DNA from: Paenibacillus hamazuiensis
GTDB taxonomy: Bacteria; Bacillota; Bacilli; Paenibacillales; NBRC-103111
Direction of reading: 5' to 3'
NCBI RefSeq assembly: GCF_023276405.1
Contig: NZ_JALRMO010000001.1
Coordinates: forward strand, 4,030,001-4,094,000
DNA: 64,000 bases
Shown here: positions 26,674 to 33,321 of the stretch, one piece after another
Numbering within the stretch: position 1 is the first letter of the stretch
Layout of the letters: every line of letters begins with the position of its first letter
Program-made: the position numbers and the translations under genes
The notes under the pieces: model-generated
Databases searched by the model: none
Told to the model about the DNA's origin: nothing
What the model saw: the letters and a program-made list of their open reading frames with translations, nothing else

Positions 26674-27579
26674 ATGAAATTCGATCATGCCGAAGATATT
26701 ATTCAATGGACGCCGCTCTGGCAAGGAGAGCGGTTTCCGAACGGACGGCCCAAGGTGCCGGAGGGCGTGCTGCGCCGTCTGGGGAAAATTACGCTGGAAG
26801 AGGCTTGGGGGCCCCTCTGGTCGAGGGGGTACCATTATCAATTCGAAGGCGATTTTAAGATCATTCATCCGGACAAGGTGATGGTTGGCCGGGCCGTGAC
26901 CGCGGTCATGGTACCGAAGCGCCCCGATCTGCACGAAACGCTGCTGAACTACGGTCATGAGCAGGAAGGCCGCCGAGGTTTTTTTAACCAGTGGGTCATC
27001 GACTCCTTGGAGGAGGACGATGTCGTTGTCGTCGATATGTTCGATAAAATTTACCAGGGTACGTATGTGGGAGGCAATTTGTCGACGGCTATCTCGACGC
27101 GCACCAAACGGGGCGGAGCAGTCATTTGGGGGGGCATCCGGGACAACCAGCAGGTCATGGAGATCGAAAATATCAACGTCTATTTTCGCGGCAGCGATCC
27201 GACGGCCATCGCGGACGTTACGATGGTCGGCATGAACGTGCCGACCCGCATCGGGCGGGCTGTCTGTCTGCCGGGTGATGTGGTGCTTGGGACGCCGTCC
27301 GGCGTTATATTCATTCCCGCCCATCTCGCCGAGCTCACGGCCATCCACGCGGAGAAGTCCCAGGTTCGCGACGTCTTCGGATTTATCCGCTTGAAGGACA
27401 AAACATATACGACAGCGCAGATCGATTCAACATGGAGCGTCTCCATGTGGCAGGACTTCCTGCGATGGTTTGAGCGCGACGAGCGGGCCGAGCCATACCG
27501 CCACTTGACCTGGGAAGAGGAGCTTGAATCGGCCCGAAGAAGCGAGTCGGACGGTCCGTCCGTCGACGTGCGCTTGTAA
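26674..27579 (+). CDS. RraA-like aldolase/decarboxylase family protein
   Basis: A 301-residue protein starting MKFDHAED after GAGGTG. The core resembles RraA / 4-hydroxy-4-methyl-2-oxoglutarate aldolase: VGRAVTAVM, VVVVDMFDK, then GGNLSTAI and GGAVIWGGIRDNQQV (the Gly and Arg-Asp metal-site motif), then PTRIGRAVCLPGDVVLGTPSGVIFIP. The ends are extended compared with 160-230 residue RraA proteins. In this operon it may cleave or decarboxylate a keto acid formed by the dehydratase upstream. It is not expected to inhibit RNase E here. Confidence 0.85.
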   Translation: MKFDHAEDIIQWTPLWQGERFPNGRPKVPEGVLRRLGKITLEEAWGPLWSRGYHYQFEGDFKIIHPDKVMVGRAVTAVMVPKRPDLHETLLNYGHEQEGRRGFFNQWVIDSLEEDDVVVVDMFDKIYQGTYVGGNLSTAISTRTKRGGAVIWGGIRDNQQVMEIENINVYFRGSDPTAIADVTMVGMNVPTRIGRAVCLPGDVVLGTPSGVIFIPAHLAELTAIHAEKSQVRDVFGFIRLKDKTYTTAQIDSTWSVSMWQDFLRWFERDERAEPYRHLTWEEELESARRSESDGPSVDVRL

Positions 27580-27592
27580 AGGAGCCGGGATT

Positions 27593-28489
27593 ATGGAAAA
27601 AGCGACTTTGGGCCGGACCGGGCTTCGCGTAACGAAGCTGGGTTTCGGGGCGATGGAAATCCGTGGTCCGCGAGTCTGGAAAGGAAGACCTGTCGAAGAT
27701 AGCGAGGCGGAGCGAATATTACATGCCGTTCTCGATGCGGGCATCAATTTCATCGACACTTCTTATGATTACGGCCGAAGCGAGGAGCTGATCGGACGTT
27801 TTATCAGCGGCCGCCGGAATGAATTTTTTCTTGCTACCAAGTGCGGCTGCACGCTCGTCGACTGCGGCGACCACGACGAAACGCCGCACGTTTGGACCCG
27901 GGACAATCTGCTGCACAATATCGATACGAGCCTGAAACGAATGAAAACGGACTATGTCGACGTGCTCCAGCTGCACGGCCCGACGGTGGAGCAGGCTGAA
28001 GAAGGCCGGCTGACCGACGTGCTGAAAGAGATTCAAGCCACCGGCAAAGTGCGCTGGATCGGGATATCCTCCTACCTGCCGCATCTGCCCTCATACATTC
28101 GTTCGCGGGACTTCGATACGTTTCAAATCCCGTATTCCGCTCTCGAACGCGAGCACGAACAATGGATTACGGAGGCTTGCGGAACAGGTGCCGGCATTAT
28201 CGTCCGCGGAGGCGTCGGTCAAGGCGAACCCGGCATCGGCCGGGGTTCGGCCGAACGCTGGGCCGTCTGGGAGGCGGCCAAACTTGACGAACTGCTGGAG
28301 GAAGGCGAGCAGCGGACGGGGTTTCTGCTTCGCTTCACCTTAACCCACCCTCACATGACAACAACGATCGTCGGCACCAAAAACCCCGATCATCTGACGG
28401 AAAACATTCGGCATGCGGAGAAAGGACCTCTACCCGCGGACGTGTATGAGGAGGCGAAAAGGCGTCTTGACGCTTTGGCCTTGCGCTGA
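27593..28489 (+). CDS. Aldo/keto reductase
   Basis: A 298-residue (beta/alpha)8 NAD(P)H oxidoreductase starting MEKATLGRTGLRVTKLGFGAM after AAAGGAG. The catalytic tetrad is visible: Asp and Tyr in FIDTSYDYGRSEELIG, Lys in FLATKCG and His in LQLHGP. A cofactor segment FQIPYSALERE and the end TTTIVGTKNPDHLTENI are typical. Last gene of the sugar-acid operon. It probably reduces an aldehyde or keto intermediate; substrate unknown. Confidence 0.92.
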   Translation: MEKATLGRTGLRVTKLGFGAMEIRGPRVWKGRPVEDSEAERILHAVLDAGINFIDTSYDYGRSEELIGRFISGRRNEFFLATKCGCTLVDCGDHDETPHVWTRDNLLHNIDTSLKRMKTDYVDVLQLHGPTVEQAEEGRLTDVLKEIQATGKVRWIGISSYLPHLPSYIRSRDFDTFQIPYSALEREHEQWITEACGTGAGIIVRGGVGQGEPGIGRGSAERWAVWEAAKLDELLEEGEQRTGFLLRFTLTHPHMTTTIVGTKNPDHLTENIRHAEKGPLPADVYEEAKRRLDALALR

Positions 28490-28520
28490 ACGCAGCGATT
28501 GCAGTGTGCTGCGCGCCACC

Positions 28521-28565
28521 CGCGTTTGTCCGCTTTTTGTTCCGCGGACAAAAACCCGGCAAGCT
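28521..28565. repeat. Divergent member of the hairpin repeat
   Basis: CGCGTTTGT is followed by a hairpin with arms TTTGTCCGC (28525-28533) and GCGGACAAA (28544-28552). It shares the lead-in and position after a gene end with copies A and B, but the arm sequence differs. It may also serve as the terminator of the sugar-acid operon. Confidence 0.45.
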
Positions 28566-28585
28566 GAATCGCATTCATGAAAGCT

Positions 28586-28621
28586 GCGCCCCCGGAGATC
28601 CGGTAAAGCATTCCGGGGGGC
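28586..28621 (-). terminator. Terminator-like hairpin after the first small peptide gene
   Basis: Arms CCCCCGGA and TCCGGGGG with a 15-base loop, about 40 bases past the stop of the peptide gene. The T tail is poor, so the function is uncertain. Confidence 0.35.
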
Positions 28622-28656
28622 ACCTTCGTCCTCATCTTCACTTTAGACGAGCGGCT

Positions 28657-28815
28657 TTACAGCGGATACCAGGTGTCGCCCTTTTGACATACTCGGATAA
28701 ATTCGTCACCCAGCCGGATGGTCGTTATGCAATCGCATCCGCTGGACAAGCTCGTTTCGAACACGATAAGCTCCGATTCCAAAACGGCCGGTTTTACATA
28801 CTTCGGTTTCTTCAT
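28657..28815 (-). CDS. Putative modified-peptide precursor 1
   Basis: A 52-residue peptide starting MKKPKYVKPAVLESEL, with AGGAGG nine bases before the ATG. The N-terminal half carries the pattern YVKPAVL...VFET shared with the peptides at 33104 and 36631 (YxxPxVL, then FET). The C-terminal half contains SSGCDC and ends RVCQKGDTWYPL, matching the VCxKxDxT(W/F) ending of the other two. It lacks their CNPPN motif. It lies 61 bases after a secreted protein gene whose promoter holds the TGATAC-type operator, so it probably belongs to that transcript. The YxxP leader resembles those recognised by PqqD-type domains in lasso and related RiPPs. The precursor role is an inference. Confidence 0.7.
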   Translation of the reverse strand: MKKPKYVKPAVLESELIVFETSLSSGCDCITTIRLGDEFIRVCQKGDTWYPL

Positions 28816-28876
28816 CGAACAATTCCTCCTAAACATTTTTTCATGGCGTCGTGCTTAGATGGAACAGATATCCGGC

Positions 28877-29725
28877 TCACGGGCCGGTGCAGCCGCATCC
28901 GGTAAAGATCAACACCGTTTTGCTTGCCGAACGCTGCTCGCCCGACGTGTTTTCCGTCAGCCTTGCCGTATTCACAAGGGCGAACAGCGATTTTGCCGGC
29001 GCGGACGAATTGGTGACCGTCATGCTGTAAGAAATGTCGCCGCTTTGGTTTAATGTCCACGTGGCCGGCTTGTTCGGCGTACACGTAAATCCCGTGGGGC
29101 AGACAGCCGCATCGTTAATAACAGCGCTTGCATCAACGGATTCGATCATTGCGCTCGCCGGAATCTTGATGCCTCCTTGCTTGGGTGTCGGCCCTTTCGG
29201 TATTCCGAGACTGCCAGAATGATTCGTGATCGTCACTTGCGCAACCAGCTTATAGGACGAGCTGCTGCTGCCGGCGAAAACCATGCTCACCGGATACGAT
29301 TTGGTTTGTCCCGGCGCAAGCGGTTCGCTCGGAATGACCGTCGCGGAAGCGCCCGGCACGTTTTCGAGGAATGCGACGATTTTCAAATTTTCCGTCGGCT
29401 TGGCACCGCCGTTCGTCACCGTAACGACTCCGCGCACGCCGGTTTGTTCCGTTTCGGAGATCAGCGTGCGGGTCGCCTTCAGCGTGTATGCCAAAGTAAA
29501 CGGCTTGCTGCGTTCCACGACCGGGCGCTCGATGTTAACCGATTTGGCAATACTCCAGTCATACGTCATCTTCTTGACGCGGTAACCTTCGGCCGTCACC
29601 GAGGCGTTTAACGTCGTTCCCGCCTTCCCTCCTCCTCCCCCGCCTGCCTTCTCGCCGAATGCCGCCGACGCAAACATCAGCGAAAACAAAGACAGTGCCA
29701 GCCATAAACTCCAGACCTTCTTCAT
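28877..29725 (-). CDS. Secreted protein with Ig-like repeats, unknown function
   Basis: A 282-residue exported protein. Signal peptide at about residues 1-24 (LWLALSLFSLMFASAAFG), then a glycine run (AGGGGGGKAG). The mature part has two or more beta-sandwich-like segments: FTLAYTLKATRTLISETEQTG, NLKIVAFLENVPGAS with PLAPGQTKSYPVSMVF, and a later TWTLNQSGDISYSMTVTNSS. It contains CPTGFTC and ends FTGCGCTGP. I do not recognise the family; it resembles DUF11-like adhesin modules. Its promoter has an operator shared with the peptide-modification operon, and peptide 1 follows it. Confidence 0.75.
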   Translation of the reverse strand: MKKVWSLWLALSLFSLMFASAAFGEKAGGGGGGKAGTTLNASVTAEGYRVKKMTYDWSIAKSVNIERPVVERSKPFTLAYTLKATRTLISETEQTGVRGVVTVTNGGAKPTENLKIVAFLENVPGASATVIPSEPLAPGQTKSYPVSMVFAGSSSSSYKLVAQVTITNHSGSLGIPKGPTPKQGGIKIPASAMIESVDASAVINDAAVCPTGFTCTPNKPATWTLNQSGDISYSMTVTNSSAPAKSLFALVNTARLTENTSGEQRSASKTVLIFTGCGCTGP

Positions 29726-29767
29726 AGGACTCTCAGACTCCTTTGCGGCAATATAGTCTTACAGACC

Positions 29768-29797
29768 TATCATAAGATACATTATGTATCGTTGTAA
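29768..29797 (-). promoter_or_regulatory. Promoter of the secreted protein-peptide 1 unit with operator in the spacer
   Basis: On the minus strand TTTACA (29792-29797) is 18 bp from TATGAT (29768-29773). The palindrome CGATACATAATGTATCT (29774-29790) fills the spacer and belongs to the TGATAC-N5-GTATCA family. Confidence 0.7.
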
Positions 29798-29904
29798 ATA
29801 GGTATTTTTGATTTTTTAAGGCCCATATATGTCGACTGCCATCAAATATTCGCTGATTTTGCCTAATATCAATGTTATAATTTAGCAAAAACAGATTGAC
29901 CTTA

Positions 29905-29941
29905 TTGCCAAAGGTGCATTTTGGTGATACTATATGTATCA
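29905..29941 (+). promoter_or_regulatory. Promoter and operator of the thioredoxin-like gene
   Basis: TTGCCA (29905-29910), 17 bp, TACTAT (29928-29933). The perfect palindrome TGATACTATATGTATCA (29925-29941) covers the -10 box, so binding there would repress. Confidence 0.75.
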
Positions 29942-29968
29942 TAGAGCACAAACACGGAGGAACCTTCC

Positions 29969-30457
29969 ATGAAAAAACTGTTCGTTTATTTGATCATCAT
30001 CATAGGATTATTCGGCGCCGTTTATTTCTTCAATCAGCATTCCACGCAAGCGAAATATGCGAAATACGCGAACAACGTTTACGGGATTGCACCGGAGAAA
30101 CTTAACCCGGAAACCCTTAAAATACTCGACGATCCGAATTACCAGAACATTATTTTACCGGACGAACTGAACCGGAAGCTCACGAATAAAGAAAGCTTTA
30201 TCGTCTACTACTTCGGGTCCACTTGCCCGCACTGCAAGGTGACCTCGCCTGTACTGATGCCTCTTGCCAAAGAAATGAACGTATCCATTAAGCAGTTCAA
30301 TCTCGATGAATTCAAGAGCGGTTGGGATCAGTACGGCATTAAAGGAACCCCGACCTTGATTTACTATAAAGAAGGCAAGGAAGCGAAACGTTTGGAAGGA
30401 GAGCAAACCTCGGATACGTTTAAAAACTTCATGGAAAGCATCAAAAAAGAGATATGA
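29969..30457 (+). CDS. Membrane-anchored thioredoxin-like protein with CPHC motif
   Basis: A 162-residue protein with an N-terminal membrane anchor (LFVYLIIIIGLFGAVYFF) and an extracytoplasmic thioredoxin fold. FIVYYFGSTCPHCKVTSPV gives a CPHC active site as in DsbA-type oxidases, and YGIKGTPTLIYYKEGKE carries the cis-proline. The ATG follows GGAGG. It is transcribed from a promoter with the shared palindromic operator, and all three small peptides nearby contain conserved cysteines, so oxidation or reshuffling of their disulfides is a reasonable hypothesis. A general role in disulfide formation is the alternative. Confidence 0.9.
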   Translation: MKKLFVYLIIIIGLFGAVYFFNQHSTQAKYAKYANNVYGIAPEKLNPETLKILDDPNYQNIILPDELNRKLTNKESFIVYYFGSTCPHCKVTSPVLMPLAKEMNVSIKQFNLDEFKSGWDQYGIKGTPTLIYYKEGKEAKRLEGEQTSDTFKNFMESIKKEI

Positions 30458-30470
30458 CCGCAAACATACG

Positions 30471-30506
30471 CAGGGGAGGCGCATCTCGGAGCGCCTCCCC
30501 TGTTTC
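30471..30506 (+). terminator. Intrinsic terminator of the thioredoxin-like gene
   Basis: CAGGGGAGGCGC and GCGCCTCCCCTG form a perfect 12-bp stem with an 8-base loop, followed by TTTCGT. Confidence 0.8.
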
Positions 30507-30570
30507 GTGGCCGGGCTTCTCCCTGCAGCTTCGGACAAAGATCGAATAAGCGCAATTTTGAATATTTTTT

Positions 30571-30649
30571 TTGAATAATACAAAAATCTATGATACAATT
30601 TATTAACATTAGCATGTTATTTTCTACGTTTTTAATACAAATCGTATCA
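30571..30649 (+). promoter_or_regulatory. Promoter of the XRE regulator with operator site
   Basis: TTGAAT (30571-30576), 17 bp, TACAAT (30594-30599). A TGATAC half-site overlaps the -10 box at 30591, and a nearly perfect site TAATACAAATCGTATCA lies downstream at 30633-30649, consistent with autoregulation. Confidence 0.6.
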
Positions 30650-30689
30650 AACTTGGTTTTTCAGATCGTAAATATTGGGGTGACAGGTT

Positions 30690-31058
30690 TTGAAGTACGG
30701 GGAACGCATTGCGCAATTAAGAGAAAAGTATTCGATGACTCAAGAGGATTTATCAGGTAAGCTCGGGATAACCCGCGCTTCTCTCTCGCATTACGAGAAC
30801 AATCGCAGAGAGCCCGACTATGGAACAATGCTGAAAATCGCCGACCTGTTTAACGTATCCATCGATTATTTGGTCGGGCGCGTTAATGACCCTCATAACG
30901 AATTGGACGAAGATGTCAGAGATTTTGTCGACAGCCTGGAACTTTCGGACCATAAAATTCTTGAGCAATTCAGCCTGACCATCGACGGCAAAAAACTCAC
31001 TCCCGAGGAAGCCAAACGATTCATCGCCTTTATTCGTGCCGAAAGATCGCTAACCTGA
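30690..31058 (+). CDS. XRE family (Cro/CI-type) transcriptional regulator
   Basis: A 122-residue protein starting at TTG, seven bases after GGGGTG. The helix-turn-helix spans about residues 5-60 (RIAQLREKYSMTQEDLSGKLGITRASLSHYENNRREP). The C-terminal part (HNELDEDVRDFVDSLEL, then LTPEEAKRFIAFIRAERSL) is a helical oligomerisation segment, somewhat like SinR/SlrR. It sits at the edge of the exopolysaccharide/peptide locus and has the TGATAC-N5-GTATCA site in front of its own gene, so it is the best candidate for the repressor of that local regulon. This link is inferred, not shown. Confidence 0.9.
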   Translation: MKYGERIAQLREKYSMTQEDLSGKLGITRASLSHYENNRREPDYGTMLKIADLFNVSIDYLVGRVNDPHNELDEDVRDFVDSLELSDHKILEQFSLTIDGKKLTPEEAKRFIAFIRAERSLT

Positions 31059-31104
31059 CATTCATCGACGTATGCGGTTGCCCGCCATTCGACAAGTACA
31101 TGAT

Positions 31105-31144
31105 TAAACCTCTTTAAGGCATCTGCTTGCCTCAAAGAGGTTTA
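31105..31144. terminator. Bidirectional terminator between the XRE gene and pgcA
   Basis: TAAACCTCTTTAAGGCA and TGCCTCAAAGAGGTTTA form a long stem with a 6-base loop and A/T tails on both sides, between convergent genes. Confidence 0.8.
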
Positions 31145-31156
31145 TTTGTGCGAATT

Positions 31157-32857
31157 TTAGACGATGCCGGCCATCACGGTTTGCGTCAAAGCGTCGATAG
31201 CCTCCTCGGCTTCCGCTCCGGAATTTCTTTTGACCGCGAAATAGATTTTGATTTTCGGTTCGGTTCCCGACGGCCTAAGACAGAACCAGGATTCGTCCTC
31301 AAGCGTATATTTCAACACATTTTCCTTGGGCAAGCCGTACAGACCTTGGCTGAAATCCTCCACCATCGTCACCCGAAGGCCGTTCAGCTCTGACGGCGGC
31401 TTGTTCCGCCAACGGTCCATAATGGCCTGAATTTGCATGACCCCGTCCTTACCTTTCAGTGTGCGGGATTCGAGCCGCTCCTGATAAAAGCCGTGGCGCC
31501 GGTAAAGCTCCTGCAGCACATCGTACAGCGTTTTTCCTTTGCTTTTGTAATATGCCGCAGCTTCGCAAATGAGCATTGCCGCCACAACGGCGTCCTTGTC
31601 TCTGGCATAATTTCCGGCCAAATAACCGAAGCTTTCCTCATAGCCGAACAAAAACCGGTATTCGCCCGATGCATCGAATTGAGTCATTTTTTCGCCGATA
31701 TATTTGAACCCGGTGAGCGTATTCAAGGTTTCGGCTCCATAGTGCCGAGCGATGGCCGCCCCCAGCTCGCTCGTGACAATCGTTTTGATCACGATGCCGT
31801 TTAGCGGCAGCTCTCCGCTTTCCTTCATGCTTCCGAGCAAATAATCGACCATAATGGCTCCGGATTGATTGCCCGTAAGCATCACGTAATTCCCGGCCGG
31901 ATCCTTCACCGCCGCCCCCATCCGGTCGCAGTCCGGATCCGTGCCGACGATCACATCGGCATCCACCCGGCCGGCGAGCTCCAAGGCGAGCGCGAAGGTG
32001 TCCCGCTCCTCCGGATTGGGCGACTTCACGGTCGGGAAGCTCCCGTCCGGCTGCTCCTGCTCCAAGGCGACATGCACCTGCGTGAAGCCGATTTCCCGAA
32101 GCGCGGCACGCACAGCGCGATTGCCCGCGCCGTGAAGCGGCGTATACACGATGCGGAAGTCCGGGCTCATCCGTTTCACAACCTCCCGGTTCCGGCTGAC
32201 GGCGGAAACGGCGGCGATGTACTGCTCGTCGATCTCCCGGCCGATCCACTCAACCAGCCCTTTTGCTTCCGCGTCGCTGCGGGGAAGCTTTTTCACGGCT
32301 GCAAACGACGACACCCCTCGAATCTCGGCGATCACCTTCTCGGCCTGCTCCGGGACAAGCTGTCCTCCGTCCGCGCCGTATACTTTATACCCGTTGTACT
32401 CGGGCGGATTATGGCTGGCGGTGATGACCACCCCGGCATCCGCCGCAAGCCGGCGCACGGCGAACGACAGCTCCGGCGTCGGGCGAAGCGATTCGAAAAC
32501 GTACGCCTTGATGCCGTTGCCCGCCAGCACAAGCGCCGTTTCCAAGGCGAATTCCGGCGACCCGTGCCGGGAATCGTAGGCGATGACAGCCGCCGGGGCG
32601 GCTTTGCCCGATTTCAGCAAATATTGCGCAAGTCCTTGCGTTGCCCGCCCGACAGTATATATGTTCACACGGTTCGTGCCCGCTCCCATCACTCCGCGAA
32701 GTCCGCCCGTGCCGAATTCCAAATCCCGGTAAAACCTGTCTTCGATTTCCTTAGGCTGATCCTTAATGGACAAAAGCTCCTTCTTCGTAGCCACATCGAC
32801 CGCCGGATCGCTCAGCCACATCTCATAATGCTCTTCCACCCGGGTTAACGTGCTCAT
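31157..32857 (-). CDS. pgcA: Phosphoglucomutase/phosphomannomutase (alpha-D-phosphohexomutase)
   Basis: A 566-residue cytoplasmic enzyme interconverting glucose-6-phosphate and glucose-1-phosphate (possibly also the mannose forms). Motifs are the phosphoserine loop ITASHNPPEYNGYKVYG, the metal loop VGTDPDCDRMG, the sugar-specificity loop FGYEESFGYL and the phosphate-binding end LRPSGTEPKIKIYF. Length and domain order match Bacillus PgcA. It supplies hexose-1-phosphate to ManC and GalU in the same locus. Confidence 0.94.
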   Translation of the reverse strand: MSTLTRVEEHYEMWLSDPAVDVATKKELLSIKDQPKEIEDRFYRDLEFGTGGLRGVMGAGTNRVNIYTVGRATQGLAQYLLKSGKAAPAAVIAYDSRHGSPEFALETALVLAGNGIKAYVFESLRPTPELSFAVRRLAADAGVVITASHNPPEYNGYKVYGADGGQLVPEQAEKVIAEIRGVSSFAAVKKLPRSDAEAKGLVEWIGREIDEQYIAAVSAVSRNREVVKRMSPDFRIVYTPLHGAGNRAVRAALREIGFTQVHVALEQEQPDGSFPTVKSPNPEERDTFALALELAGRVDADVIVGTDPDCDRMGAAVKDPAGNYVMLTGNQSGAIMVDYLLGSMKESGELPLNGIVIKTIVTSELGAAIARHYGAETLNTLTGFKYIGEKMTQFDASGEYRFLFGYEESFGYLAGNYARDKDAVVAAMLICEAAAYYKSKGKTLYDVLQELYRRHGFYQERLESRTLKGKDGVMQIQAIMDRWRNKPPSELNGLRVTMVEDFSQGLYGLPKENVLKYTLEDESWFCLRPSGTEPKIKIYFAVKRNSGAEAEEAIDALTQTVMAGIV

Positions 32858-33103
32858 GACCCACCTCTATTTTCGTTGGATTTTTCTTTCTCTTAAACCG
32901 TCACGTTGTACAAGAAATTGGTATATTTGATTTGGATTTGAATATACTTGATAGTAAGAAAAACTTCTAACGAAGTTTCAAAAAGCACCTCAAAGAACAG
33001 CGACCGCCGATCGGCGGAAGTTTTTCTTGAAGGATCAGGAGGCATCGGCTCTGATGAAAACGCAATCTTTCTGATCCTATTAAAAAACAAAGGAGATGAT
33101 AGT
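32858..33103 (+). promoter_or_regulatory. Leader region of peptide 2
   Basis: A possible promoter is TTGGTA (32918-32923), 19 bp, TATACT (32943-32948). The roughly 150-base leader contains a short CCGCC-GATC-GGCGG hairpin followed by AAGTTTTT (33004-33025) and a GGATCAG...CTGATCC pairing (33032-33077). No TGATAC-N5-GTATCA site is seen. The leader could attenuate transcription, but the stems are modest. Confidence 0.35.
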
Positions 33104-33259
33104 ATGAAAAAGGCTTACGTCAAACCTCAAGTATTGGCGCACGAAGTCATTACGTTCGAGACTCTGCTTTCGTGCAATCCGCCGAACATTCCGGCGACCA
33201 AACTCGATACTCAGCAGCAAGTATGCTTGCGTCCGGACGGAACGTTCTACTACAGATAA
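33104..33259 (+). CDS. Putative modified-peptide precursor 2
   Basis: A 51-residue peptide starting MKKAYVKPQVLAHEV, with AAAGGAG before the ATG. The N-terminal half carries YVKPQVL and ITFETLLS, the C-terminal half starts at SCNPPN and ends QVCLRPDGTFYYR. Peptide 3 (36631) has the same length and the same FETLLSCNPPN and QVCLxPDxT(F/W) blocks, with variable residues between, as expected of a precursor family with constant leader and semi-variable core. It is monocistronic with its own strong terminator. A strand-independent gene between pgcA and manC. Confidence 0.75.
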   Translation: MKKAYVKPQVLAHEVITFETLLSCNPPNIPATKLDTQQQVCLRPDGTFYYR

Positions 33260-33268
33260 CGTCATGAT

Positions 33269-33305
33269 GAAGAAGAGGAGGTGCCGCCGGCACTTCCTCT
33301 TCTTG
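33269..33305 (+). terminator. Intrinsic terminator of peptide 2
   Basis: GAAGAAGAGGAGGTGCC and GGCACTTCCTCTTCTT form a 16-bp stem with one mismatch and a 3-base loop, ending in a T-rich tract. It may also work in the opposite direction for manC. Confidence 0.8.
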
Positions 33306-33321
33306 TATTGTCATCTTTGGC

